The position numbers were made by a program, and so were the translations under genes. A stretch of DNA of 14,059 nt from Halobacteriales archaeon SW_9_67_25 (GTDB taxonomy: Archaea > Halobacteriota > Halobacteria > Halobacteriales > Haloarculaceae): the NCBI GenBank assembly GCA_003022745.1, contig PXSU01000055.1:1-14059 (forward strand), given 5' to 3'. Shown one piece after another: positions 5,895-12,928 of this stretch. The notes under the pieces were generated by a model, which had not been told where the DNA came from, did not search any database, and saw only the letters and a program-made list of their open reading frames with translations. Numbering within the stretch: position 1 is the first letter of the stretch; the number at the start of each line of letters is the position of its first letter.

Positions 5895-6700
5895 CGCTGT
5901 ACGGCGTCGGGCTCGGCCCCGGCGAGGCGGAACTGGTGACCGTCCGGGGCAAGCGCGTGCTCGAATCGGCGGATGTCGTGTACTCGCCGGGGCGACTCTC
6001 CCGGTCGGTCGCGACCGAGTACGTCCCCGCGGAGCGGATCGGCGACCTGGATTTCCCGATGACACGGGACGAGGAGAAACTCCGCCGGGCCTGGAAGGAG
6101 GCCGCCGCCGAGGTGGCACCCCGGGCTCGCGAGGGCGAGGTCGCGTTCGTCACGCTGGGGGACCCGAACGTCTACTCCACCTTCGGCCACCTCCGGCGGA
6201 CGATGGCCGCGTTCCACGAGGACATCGACGTAGAGATCGTCCCCGGGGTGAGTGCAGTGACCGCGTTCGCCACCGTGCTGGGTGTCGAAATACCCTCGGG
6301 GTCGAGCCTGGCGTTGCGGGAGGCCGCGGGCGGCCACTCCCCGACCGGCCCCGACCGGATGGTCCTGTTCAAGATCACTGACGCGCCCGCGACCCACGAG
6401 GGTCTCGTCGAGGCCGGCTACGAGGTCACGTACGGCCGGCGCCTCTACATGGAACAGGGCGAGACGGTCGTCACCGACGACCCCGAAGAGATCGAGGACC
6501 GGGACTACTACACGCTGGCCTACGCAGAGAAACCCGGAGCCGGCGAACCCCAGGCGACCGCGAAGTTCGCCGCCGAAGAGCAATCCCCCACGGCGACGAC
6601 CGACGGCGGCCAGATCGAGGGCGGCGAGGTCGCAGAACTGGAACGGTCCGAGAGTCTCCTGTGTGGCGACGACCCGCCCGAGGGAGGTGAGTGGCGGTGA
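5891..6700 (+). CDS. cbiL: cobalt-precorrin-2 C20-methyltransferase CbiL
   Basis: A 269-residue tetrapyrrole methyltransferase that adds the C20 methyl group to cobalt-factor II/precorrin-2 using SAM. Family motifs are in order: YGVGLGPGEAELVTVRGKRVL (split at about residue 4-23), the YSPGRLSRSVA segment specific for CbiL/CobI, FVTLGDPNVYSTFGHL (about 84-99), EIVPGVSAVTAFATVLG (about 117-133) and the C-terminal KFAAEEQSP strand region. It is longer than the usual ~230-240 residues because of a C-terminal Gly/Glu/Thr-rich tail of about 45 residues that ends LLCGDDPPEGGEWR. The ATG overlaps the cbiT stop (ATGA), indicating translational coupling. CobI and CbiL cannot be separated by eye; the cobalt form is chosen from the presence of CbiX and CbiG. 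Confidence 0.9.
   Translation: MTLYGVGLGPGEAELVTVRGKRVLESADVVYSPGRLSRSVATEYVPAERIGDLDFPMTRDEEKLRRAWKEAAAEVAPRAREGEVAFVTLGDPNVYSTFGHLRRTMAAFHEDIDVEIVPGVSAVTAFATVLGVEIPSGSSLALREAAGGHSPTGPDRMVLFKITDAPATHEGLVEAGYEVTYGRRLYMEQGETVVTDDPEEIEDRDYYTLAYAEKPGAGEPQATAKFAAEEQSPTATTDGGQIEGGEVAELERSESLLCGDDPPEGGEWR
6683..6688 (+). promoter_or_regulatory. Shine-Dalgarno site that decides the cbiF start
   Basis: GGAGGT lies 8 bases before the GTG at 6697 but only 2 bases before an in-frame GTG at 6691. The normal spacing favours 6697, which also gives the GTGA overlap with the cbiL stop. Confidence 0.55.
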
Positions 6701-7614
6701 CAGACGGCGAGTCGAGCGACCCGGCCGGGAATGCGGGGGCCGACCCGCAAGACGCCATCGACGAGGCGAGTCGCGACCGCCGGGGGACCCGCCCGCAGAG
6801 GTTCACCGCTGGCGACACTCCCGAGGGAATACCGTTCGTCGGTGCCGGGCCGGGCGATCCCGGCCTGCTGACCGTCACTGGCCGGGAACTGTGCGAGGCT
6901 GCCGACCTCGTGGTCCACGCGGGGTCGCTGGTCAACAGCGAACTCCTGGACGCGTACTGTGACGACGCCGAGACCGTCTCCTCCATCGGCAAGGACCTAG
7001 AAGAGCTGATCCCGCTCATGGCCGACGCCTACGAGGCAGGCGAGACGGTCGTCCGCTTACACAGCGGCGACCCCGCCATCTACGGGGCTGCCCTCGAACA
7101 GATGGACGCGCTGGCGAGCGAAGGCGTGCCCGCCTACTTCGTCCCCGGCGTCACCTCGGCCTTCGCGGCCAGCGCAACCCTCCGGACGCAACTGACGCTG
7201 AACGGCGTCGCCAACCACGTCGCGTTCACCCGGCCCCGGGGCAAGACGCTCGACCCGGAGGAGGACCACATCGGCGAGTTCGTCGGGATGGGCGACGTGA
7301 CGACCTGTATCTACCTCGGTACCCACGCCGTCGGCGAGACGATGGACCGCCTGCTGGAGGCGGGCCACGACCCCGAGACGCCGGTGACGGTCGTCTACCA
7401 CGCCTCCTGGCCCGACGAGGACGTCATCGAGGGCACCATCGCCACCATCGGCGAGGCAATCGAGGCAGCGGGCTACCGCGCCTCCGCGCTTGTCATCATC
7501 GGCGAGGCTGTCGGGGAGGCGGGCTACGACCGCTCGTACCTCTACGACGGGTGGGCCTCGCGAGGACCGGATTCGGACGGTACCGACGGCGCCCTCCAGG
7601 AGGCAGACGACTGA
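6697..7614 (+). CDS. cbiF: cobalt-precorrin-4 C11-methyltransferase CbiF
   Basis: A 305-residue tetrapyrrole methyltransferase that methylates C11 of cobalt-precorrin-4. The core begins at about residue 45 with PFVGAGPGDPGLLTVTG, followed by AADLVVHAGSLVNSELLDAY, RLHSGDPAIYGAALEQM, FVPGVTSAFAASATL and HVAFTRPRGKT; the AGSLV and RLHSGDP/IYGA motifs are specific for CbiF/CobM. The VVYHASWPDEDVIEGTI segment near the C-terminus is also diagnostic. The first ~45 residues are an acidic, low-complexity extension not found in bacterial homologs (about 250 residues). The start is GTG 6697 by ribosome-site spacing; GTG 6691 in the same frame would add two residues. It is followed two bases later by cbiG. 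Confidence 0.93.
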   Translation: MTDGESSDPAGNAGADPQDAIDEASRDRRGTRPQRFTAGDTPEGIPFVGAGPGDPGLLTVTGRELCEAADLVVHAGSLVNSELLDAYCDDAETVSSIGKDLEELIPLMADAYEAGETVVRLHSGDPAIYGAALEQMDALASEGVPAYFVPGVTSAFAASATLRTQLTLNGVANHVAFTRPRGKTLDPEEDHIGEFVGMGDVTTCIYLGTHAVGETMDRLLEAGHDPETPVTVVYHASWPDEDVIEGTIATIGEAIEAAGYRASALVIIGEAVGEAGYDRSYLYDGWASRGPDSDGTDGALQEADD

Positions 7615-7616
7615 AA

Positions 7617-8645
7617 ATGAGTACGGACACCAATACCACGACAGACGGCAGTACAGACTCCGATAGCGACGGCAACACGGACACAGGAGGCGGTGACAGC
7701 GGTGGCGGCCACTGTTCGACCCCGGACTCCGACGGGGAGGTCGCCGAGGAGATAGCGATAATTTCCTTCGAACGCAAGATAGACACCGCCGAGGAGATCA
7801 AGACGGGCATCGGCGACCGCTACGAGACAATCGACATAATCGAGTACCACGGCGAGGTGTTCGCCGAACACTGGGGCGAGTACGACTGTTTCGTTGGCCT
7901 GATGGCCTCGGGCATCGCGATGCGCAAGACTGCTCCCTTGCTGGACGACAAGTGGGACGACCCTGCGGTGTGTGTCGTCGACGAGGAACTGACCTGGGCC
8001 ATCCCCATCACGGGCGGCCACCACGGCGCCAACCAGGTCGCGGGGGACCTGGCGACGATGGGTGCGGTGCCGGCGATGACCACGGCCTCGGAGGCGGCTG
8101 GCAAGCAGGGCGTCGAGGAGCGCGCGAAGGCACTCGATACGCACGTCGTCAACGGCGACTCCACTGTGGCGACAAACCTCGCCGTGCTGGACGAGAATCT
8201 CGGTCCGGTCGCGCGACTGGACGGCCCGCAGGCCGTCCTCGTAGGTGACGATGTGACCGTGCTCAAACGCAACAGCGACGACGGGGTCGTCCTCGGGACC
8301 GGGAGCGTCTCGGGCGCGAAGAAAGAGCAGTTCCTCGAAGCCTGGAAGCGTTCCCTCGAAGGTACCGACTACGGCCTCGACGACGTGGAGTTCGTCGCCA
8401 CGGGTACCCGGAAGGAAGACGAGGCGGGGCTGCTCGCTGCGGCAGAGGAACTGGGCGTGGGCGTCGTCTCCTTCTCGAAGGAGACACTGGAGGAGTTCGA
8501 GGGCCCGACACCCTCGCGGTCGAAGGAACTCATCGGCTGGCCGGGTATCGCGGAGGCGTCGGCCATCGCCGGCGGCCGCGACCACGACCTGCTGGTCGAG
8601 AAAGAACGCCACGACGAGGCCGTGACCGCGGCGGTGGGGCGGTAG
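7617..8645 (+). CDS. cbiG: cobalt-precorrin-5A hydrolase CbiG
   Basis: A 342-residue enzyme that opens the ring-A acetate lactone of cobalt-precorrin-5A and releases the C20 carbon as acetaldehyde. The N-terminal CbiG domain shows YDCFVGLMASGIAMRKTAPL and WAIPITGGHHGANQVA; the C-terminal domain shows GTGSVSGAKKEQFLEAW, TGTRKEDEAGLLAAAEELG and GIAEASAIAGG. ATG 7617 is chosen over an open frame from 7551 because of an AGGAGG site at 7598-7603, the position just after the cbiF stop, and the acidic composition beginning there. The first ~45 residues are Ser/Thr/Asp/Gly-rich and contain a lone HC pair (His32, Cys33). CbiG marks the anaerobic (early cobalt) pathway. Confidence 0.92.
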   Translation: MSTDTNTTTDGSTDSDSDGNTDTGGGDSGGGHCSTPDSDGEVAEEIAIISFERKIDTAEEIKTGIGDRYETIDIIEYHGEVFAEHWGEYDCFVGLMASGIAMRKTAPLLDDKWDDPAVCVVDEELTWAIPITGGHHGANQVAGDLATMGAVPAMTTASEAAGKQGVEERAKALDTHVVNGDSTVATNLAVLDENLGPVARLDGPQAVLVGDDVTVLKRNSDDGVVLGTGSVSGAKKEQFLEAWKRSLEGTDYGLDDVEFVATGTRKEDEAGLLAAAEELGVGVVSFSKETLEEFEGPTPSRSKELIGWPGIAEASAIAGGRDHDLLVEKERHDEAVTAAVGR

Positions 8646-8646
8646 G

Positions 8647-9570
8647 ATGGCGGGCGAGACGCCATCCGGGACCCCCACTCCCGGGGAGTACGGCACGCTG
8701 TACGTCGTCGGCATCGGCCCCGGGTTGCCCCACGCGATGACCCAGCGCGCGAAGGACGTCATCCGGACGGCCGACTGCGTGGTCGCGTCGAACCTCTATC
8801 AGGAGTTCCTCCGCCGGGACGGCACACTCCCGCCCGAGAGCGCCGAGGTGGGAGCAACAGCGGACGGCGGGACCGCCGCGGAAGGCGGAACCACCTCGGA
8901 GGGCGGAACCCTGCTGGAGCGGCCCGACGGGAGCCGCCAGGAACTCGTCCGGTCGACGATGGGCCGGCAGGTCGAACTGGCCCGCGAGGCCTTCGAGCGC
9001 GTACGGGACGGCGAGGACGTTGCCCACGTCTCGGGGGGCGACCCGAACGTCTACGGCAAGAGCGACCTCGTGTTCGTGATGGCCCGGGAGGAGGGGGCGA
9101 CGGACGTCCCCATCGAGATCGTCCCCGGCGTCACCGCGGCGCTTGGCGGCGCTGCGAACCTCGGTGCCCCCCTCTCGAACGACTTCTGTACGGTCTCGTT
9201 GTCCGATAAGTGGCGCGGCTGGTCCGAAATCGAGGAGAAACTCCGGGCCGCGGCCATCTCGGGGTTCGTCGTCTTCCTGTACAACTGCTGGCGCGACTAC
9301 GAGCGCGCAATCGAGGTATTGCGCCAGGAGCGCGCCGACGACGTGCCCGTGGCCATCATCAACGACGCCGGCCGCGGCGACGCCGGCCGCAACATAGAGG
9401 GCGAGACGTTCACCCTGACGACGCTGGGCGAAGCGACCGAGCACGACGAGGAAGTCGGCGGCATGGGCACGTCGATCCTCGTGGGCAACCACGAGACCGA
9501 GGAATGGGCAAACGATTACCGCGACTTTCTCGTCACCCCGCGCGGCGGGCGTGACGTGGAGGACTTCTGA
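8647..9570 (+). CDS. cbiH: diverged CbiH/CobJ-family precorrin methyltransferase (paralog 1)
   Basis: A 307-residue tetrapyrrole methyltransferase most like the C17-methyltransferase CbiH. Motifs kept: LYVVGIGPGLPHAMTQRA (about 18-35), HVSGGDPNVYGKSD (about 126-139), EIVPGVTAALGGAANLGAPL and the final LVTPRGG. Several residues typical of CbiH are changed: the GY(K/T)TY segment is ASNLYQ, the MC(K/G)E motif is replaced by STMGRQ, LSD..TPW reads LSDKWRGW, and YNP.S reads YNCWRD. Residues 71-88 are three tandem xx[DE]GGT units. It starts one base after the cbiG stop and overlaps the following true CbiH (TGATG). It may do another methylation or support ring contraction; its exact reaction is not decided by the sequence. 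Confidence 0.8.
   Translation: MAGETPSGTPTPGEYGTLYVVGIGPGLPHAMTQRAKDVIRTADCVVASNLYQEFLRRDGTLPPESAEVGATADGGTAAEGGTTSEGGTLLERPDGSRQELVRSTMGRQVELAREAFERVRDGEDVAHVSGGDPNVYGKSDLVFVMAREEGATDVPIEIVPGVTAALGGAANLGAPLSNDFCTVSLSDKWRGWSEIEEKLRAAAISGFVVFLYNCWRDYERAIEVLRQERADDVPVAIINDAGRGDAGRNIEGETFTLTTLGEATEHDEEVGGMGTSILVGNHETEEWANDYRDFLVTPRGGRDVEDF
8857..8910 (+). repeat. three 18-base units encoding xx[DE]GGT in paralog 1
   Basis: Three consecutive 18-base units encode TADGGT, AAEGGT and TSEGGT (residues 71-88) in a loop that is shorter in ordinary CbiH. The second and third units are closest at base level. This is an in-frame minisatellite-like expansion in a solvent loop. Confidence 0.65.
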
Positions 9571-10541
9571 TGAGCACCGACACCACCCCCGACACCGACA
9601 CGAGTACAGGCACGAGCACAGACACTGACACCGACGCGAGCACAGAATCCAAGTGCGGCGCATCGACGCCCGATACCGCCGACGCGGGCGCGAGCACGGA
9701 GTCGAAATGTGGCGCCAGCTCGACCGACGAGAAGGAGGTCGGGTCGACGGTTGAGGACTTCGACGCAGAGCCCGGCCGACTGGTGGCCGTGGGCCTCGGT
9801 CCCGGTCAACCGGAGGGAATGACCCAGCGCGCACAGACTGCCCTCGGGGAGGTCGAACACATCGTCGGCTACACGACCTACATCGACCTCATCCCGGACG
9901 AGATTACCGAGGACGCCGACGACATCTACTCGACGCCGATGTGTGGCGAGGTCTCCCGCACCGAGGAGGCAATCGACCGCGCCCTGGCGGGCAACGACGT
10001 CGGCATCGTCGGCAGCGGCGACCCGAACGTCTACGCCCTGGCGGGCCTCGCGCTGGAAATCCTCGAATCCAAGGGCGGCACGGCCTCGATGGTCGACTTC
10101 GAGGTCGTCCCCGGGGTGCCAGCCGCACAGTCCTGTGCAGCCCGGCTGGGCGCGCCGCTGGTCAACGACACCGTCTCGATCTCGCTGTCGGACCACCTGA
10201 CGCCGATGCCAGAGATCGAATCGCGGCTCCACGCGGTCGCCGGAGAAGGGTTCACTATCGCCATCTACAACCCCTGGAGCCGGAAACGGCGCGAGAACTT
10301 CCAGAAGTGCTGTGAGATTCTCCTCAATCACCGCGACCCGGAGACGCCCGTGGGCGTCGTCCACGGGGCGGGCCGGGAGGACGAGGCCACGGAGATCGTC
10401 GAACTCGGGGACCTGGAAGAACTGGGCGAGACGGATCTGATCGACATGACAACGACGATCCTCGTCGGCACCGGGGACACCTACGTGTGGGACGACCGGA
10501 TGGTCACCCCGCGGGGCTACGAGAGCAAGTACGACTACTGA
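9570..10541 (+). CDS. cbiH: cobalt-precorrin-3 C17-methyltransferase CbiH (canonical copy)
   Basis: A 323-residue enzyme that methylates C17 and contracts the macrocycle, expelling C20 into the lactone later opened by CbiG. All CbiH hallmarks are present: VAVGLGPGQPEGMTQRA (about 73-89), GYTTYIDLIPDEI, TPMCGEVSRTEEAID, IVGSGDPNVYALAGLALEIL, VPGVPAAQSCAARLGAPLVND, SISLSDHLTPMPEIE, IYNPWSRKRRENF and MVTPRGY. The ~65-residue N-terminal extension is Thr/Asp/Ser-rich and holds the sequence ASTESKCGAS twice (residues 23-32 and 41-50). The ATG at 9570 overlaps the previous stop (TGATG), which supports this start and the extension as translated. Confidence 0.93.
   Translation: MSTDTTPDTDTSTGTSTDTDTDASTESKCGASTPDTADAGASTESKCGASSTDEKEVGSTVEDFDAEPGRLVAVGLGPGQPEGMTQRAQTALGEVEHIVGYTTYIDLIPDEITEDADDIYSTPMCGEVSRTEEAIDRALAGNDVGIVGSGDPNVYALAGLALEILESKGGTASMVDFEVVPGVPAAQSCAARLGAPLVNDTVSISLSDHLTPMPEIESRLHAVAGEGFTIAIYNPWSRKRRENFQKCCEILLNHRDPETPVGVVHGAGREDEATEIVELGDLEELGETDLIDMTTTILVGTGDTYVWDDRMVTPRGYESKYDY
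9636..9719 (+). repeat. two copies of a 30-base unit encoding ASTESKCGAS
   Basis: Units at 9636-9665 and 9690-9719 encode the identical ten residues with one Cys each. The bases differ at nine of thirty positions, all synonymous, including a TCG to AGC serine change. Confidence 0.85.
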
Positions 10542-10882
10542 TGTACCGGGTTACCATCGACAAAGACGCCTGCGAGGGCATATTCGCCTGCCTGGTCCGG
10601 GACGACCGGTTCGTCGAGAGCGACGACGGGCTGGCGGATTTCGATACGGCGGCTGCCGAGACCTACCGGACCGGTGACGACAGCGTGATCGCGGAGCTCG
10701 ACGACGACCGCATCGCGGACGCCCGGCAGGCCGCGGCGGCCTGTCCACCCGGTGCAATCACCGTCGAAGAAGTAGAGGCCGTCACCGAGACCGACGACGA
10801 AGTCGACCGGCAGGGAGACTGCGAGGGTAGCAGCGGTGCGGAGACTGCCGACGAGCGAAGCGAGGAGGCAGTATGTCGGTAG
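10541..10882 (+). CDS. single-cluster ferredoxin, [3Fe-4S]-type Cys pattern
   Basis: A 113-residue protein starting MYRVTIDKDACEGIFACLVR. Cys11 and Cys17 are separated by five residues (C-x5-C) and the third Cys68 sits in AAAACPPGAITVEE, the CP..AI ending of ferredoxins. The second Cys of the usual C-x2-C-x2-C motif is Ile14. This spacing is that of [3Fe-4S] ferredoxins that serve actinobacterial P450s, so a three-Cys cluster is likely. A tail of about 30 residues adds Cys94 and Cys112. The ATG overlaps the cbiH stop (TGATG), and the frame upstream of it is a shadow. Its place in the operon suggests an electron donor or cluster partner for a cobalamin enzyme, perhaps CbiH or a reductase; the partner is inferred. 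Confidence 0.8.
   Translation: MYRVTIDKDACEGIFACLVRDDRFVESDDGLADFDTAAAETYRTGDDSVIAELDDDRIADARQAAAACPPGAITVEEVEAVTETDDEVDRQGDCEGSSGAETADERSEEAVCR
10862..10868 (+). promoter_or_regulatory. Shine-Dalgarno site of the LAGLIDADG-like gene
   Basis: GAGGAGG lies 4 bases before the ATG at 10873, inside the end of the ferredoxin gene. It supports this start and the 10-base overlap of the two genes. Confidence 0.5.
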
Positions 10883-11553
10883 AGACGGGCTCGCCCCGCG
10901 ACTTGCTCGAACGGCACCCGGAGACGGCCTACTTCTGGGGTCGGGTCGTCGGGGACGGCGACGTTTCGACGGACTGCGTGACCGTCAGGACGGCCGACGA
11001 GACAGCAGCCCGGCGGCTGGCCGCCATCGCGGGTGCCGAGTGCGTCGACCACCGCATCCGCGAGCGCGAGTACGCCCACGACACCGCCATCACCCGCCAG
11101 GAGGATGTCTACACCGTCCAGGTTCTGGGCAGTCTCGGCGACCGCGCGAGCGCCTCGCTGGGCCTGCCACTCGACGACGGGCCCGGCGGCTACCGGCTCG
11201 ACGTCTTCGACGACCATCGCCGACAACTACTTCGCGGGCTTCTGGAGGGCTGTGGCACGGTCTGTTTCAAATCCTCCTCGGACTCCGTGGGCGTCTCGTT
11301 CGTCCACGACCGACGGCGGCTGCTGGAACGGGTCAAGGGACTGCTCGCGGACCTCCCGGTCGACGCGCCCGCGGGGTCGATCTCCGAGACTTCCTCGGGC
11401 GGGCACTGGTTCGGTCTCGACGACGGCGCCGTCCCGGAGGTGGGGCCGTGGCTCTACGAGGGGAGCGAGGGCTCGGGGCTGTTCTCGCCGCCCCGCCGTC
11501 GCAAACTCCGGCGGAGCCTCGACCGGGCCGAGAACGTCCAGGTGGAGGGATGA
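10873..11553 (+). CDS. cobalamin-operon protein with two degenerate LAGLIDADG-like repeats
   Basis: A 226-residue protein of unknown function. It reads as two related halves. Half one: YFWGRVVGDGDVSTDCVTVR (residues 20-39) then an alpha/beta stretch with AARRLAAIAG. Half two: RRQLLRGLLEGCGTVCFKSS (117-136) then VGVSFVHDRRRLLERVKGLL. Each matches the LAGLIDADG pattern (helix ending G.GxV, strand, then helix), and the end, WLYEGSEGSGLFSPPRRRKL, resembles the C-terminal part of that fold. In half one the acid is kept (Asp28 of GDG), in half two it is Cys127. Cys35, Cys57 and Cys131 add to possible metal ligands. From memory, haloarchaeal B12 clusters carry a gene of this kind with no assigned role. 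The stop overlaps cbiX (ATGA). Fold assignment is by eye. Confidence 0.7.
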   Translation: MSVETGSPRDLLERHPETAYFWGRVVGDGDVSTDCVTVRTADETAARRLAAIAGAECVDHRIREREYAHDTAITRQEDVYTVQVLGSLGDRASASLGLPLDDGPGGYRLDVFDDHRRQLLRGLLEGCGTVCFKSSSDSVGVSFVHDRRRLLERVKGLLADLPVDAPAGSISETSSGGHWFGLDDGAVPEVGPWLYEGSEGSGLFSPPRRRKLRRSLDRAENVQVEG

Positions 11554-12845
11554 GCCGGAGCGGTCCCGCGGATGCCCGCGGAGGGACGGAGGCGACCGGC
11601 GAAGGCACCGGAACCGGGACCGAGGCCGCGCCGGGGACGCTCGCCGACCGACTCGACGACGAGGCCATCCTGCTGGTCGGGCACGGCTCGCGCCGCGAGA
11701 AGTCGAACGAGCAGGTCCGGGATCTCGCGGCCGCGCTCGAGAAGCGGCTCGGCCTGCCGGTCGATGCGGCCTTCCTCGAACTGGCCGCGCCCGCTATCCC
11801 GGACGCGATTGCGGGCCTCGCTGGTGCCGTCTCGGAGGTCACGGTCGTCCAGCTCTCGTTGTTCGCGGCCAGCCACGTCAAAAACGACGTCCCCCTGGCC
11901 GTCGAGGGGGCCCGCGCCGACCACCCCGGGCTGACCATCAACACCGGGGCCCACCTGGGGGTCCACCCGGCAATACTGGACCTGCTCGACGACCGCGCGG
12001 CAGCGGTCGAGGCGGAGATGGGCCTCGACCGGGTCGCGGACGACGTGGCAGTCGCACTCTGTGCCCGCGGGTCGAGCGACCCCGACGCCAACGCGGACGT
12101 CCACAAGCTCGCGCGCCTCCTCTACGAGGGGCGTGACTTCGATTGCGTGGAGGCGACGTTCGTCGGCGTCACCGACCCGCTGCTCGACGAGACGCTGCAC
12201 GGCCTGGCCAAACGCCGCCCCGACGCCGTGGTCGTCTTGCCCTACATGCTCGGGGACGGCGTCCTGACGGGGCGCATCCGCGACGGTGCAACGGAGTTCG
12301 ACGACGAGTACCCCTACGTGGACGCGGCGGCGGGTGACCCGCTCGGGACCGACTCGCGGCTGCTTGACGTGCTGGCCGACCGCTGGCAGGAGGCCCGCAC
12401 CGGCAGCGTCGAGATGTCCTGTGACACCTGCAAGTACAAGGTGGAACTGGACGGCTACGAGGAGGACGTCGGCGGCGCCCGCGCGATGTTGCGAGCGCTG
12501 ACCCACCAGGAGACACACGCCGACCGCGAGAACGTCGACGACGACCCGCACGTCCACGACGCCCCCGAGAGCCACGTCGCCGTCTGTACCAACCAGACCT
12601 GTGCTGCCGACGGCGCGCCGGCAGTCCTCGAACGGCTCCGCCAGGCGGCCCGCGACTCCGATGAGTGTGACGCCCGCATTACGCGCTCGTCGTGTCTCGG
12701 CCGGTGTGGCGAGGGACCCATCGCCGCGGTCTACCCGGACGGCGTCTGGTACGGCAACCTCTCGCCGGAGGACGCCGAGGAAGTCGTCTCTTCGCACCTC
12801 GACCGGGGCCGCATCGTCTCGGAACTGGTCGATCAGACGCTCTGA
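11550..12845 (+). CDS. cbiX: sirohydrochlorin cobaltochelatase CbiX fused to a C-terminal [2Fe-2S] domain
   Basis: A 431-residue enzyme that inserts cobalt into sirohydrochlorin, the committing step of anaerobic B12 synthesis. Residues 38-155 are a CbiX half with AILLVGHGSRREKSNEQV (His45) and SLFAASHVKNDVPLAVE (His109), the metal-binding histidines. Residues 166-285 are a second half in which GHGS has become CARGSSDPDAN, so it lacks that His but keeps VVVLPYMLGDGVLTGRI. Next is a MSCDTCKYKVELDGYEEDVG segment (Cys291, Cys294) known from long CbiX proteins, then a His/Asp-rich linker. Residues 342-415 form a thioredoxin-like ferredoxin domain with CTNQTC (Cys346, Cys351) and SCLGRCGEGP (Cys382, Cys386). 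ATG 11550 overlaps the previous stop; the frame upstream of it is a shadow. Confidence 0.93.
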   Translation: MSRSGPADARGGTEATGEGTGTGTEAAPGTLADRLDDEAILLVGHGSRREKSNEQVRDLAAALEKRLGLPVDAAFLELAAPAIPDAIAGLAGAVSEVTVVQLSLFAASHVKNDVPLAVEGARADHPGLTINTGAHLGVHPAILDLLDDRAAAVEAEMGLDRVADDVAVALCARGSSDPDANADVHKLARLLYEGRDFDCVEATFVGVTDPLLDETLHGLAKRRPDAVVVLPYMLGDGVLTGRIRDGATEFDDEYPYVDAAAGDPLGTDSRLLDVLADRWQEARTGSVEMSCDTCKYKVELDGYEEDVGGARAMLRALTHQETHADRENVDDDPHVHDAPESHVAVCTNQTCAADGAPAVLERLRQAARDSDECDARITRSSCLGRCGEGPIAAVYPDGVWYGNLSPEDAEEVVSSHLDRGRIVSELVDQTL

Positions 12846-12928
12846 TGCCGACATCGCACGAAGCACTCAGGTATCGCGCGCATTACCGAACCGACGCACC
12901 CACGTACCACGACACACGACACACACCC

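Noticed and set aside
8530..9834. Long minus-strand open frame (434 codons) opposite the cbiH paralogs
   Set aside because: It is antisense to genes with clear motifs and is rich in Arg, Ser and Pro, unlike haloarchaeal proteins.
10836..11549. Upstream extension of the cbiX frame
   Set aside because: It is an Arg/Pro-rich shadow of the ferredoxin and LAGLIDADG-like genes; the ATG at 11550 has the ATGA overlap and starts acidic, CbiX-like sequence soon after.
10873..11553. Active homing endonuclease or intein
   Set aside because: The second acid is Cys, there is no host-gene interruption or splice-junction motif, and the gene is joined to its neighbours by overlaps like the rest of the operon.
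11454..12866. Long minus-strand open frame (470 codons) opposite cbiX
   Set aside because: It lies antisense to a well-recognised CbiX, its composition is Arg/Val/Gly-rich without motifs, and GC-rich DNA commonly opens long antisense frames.
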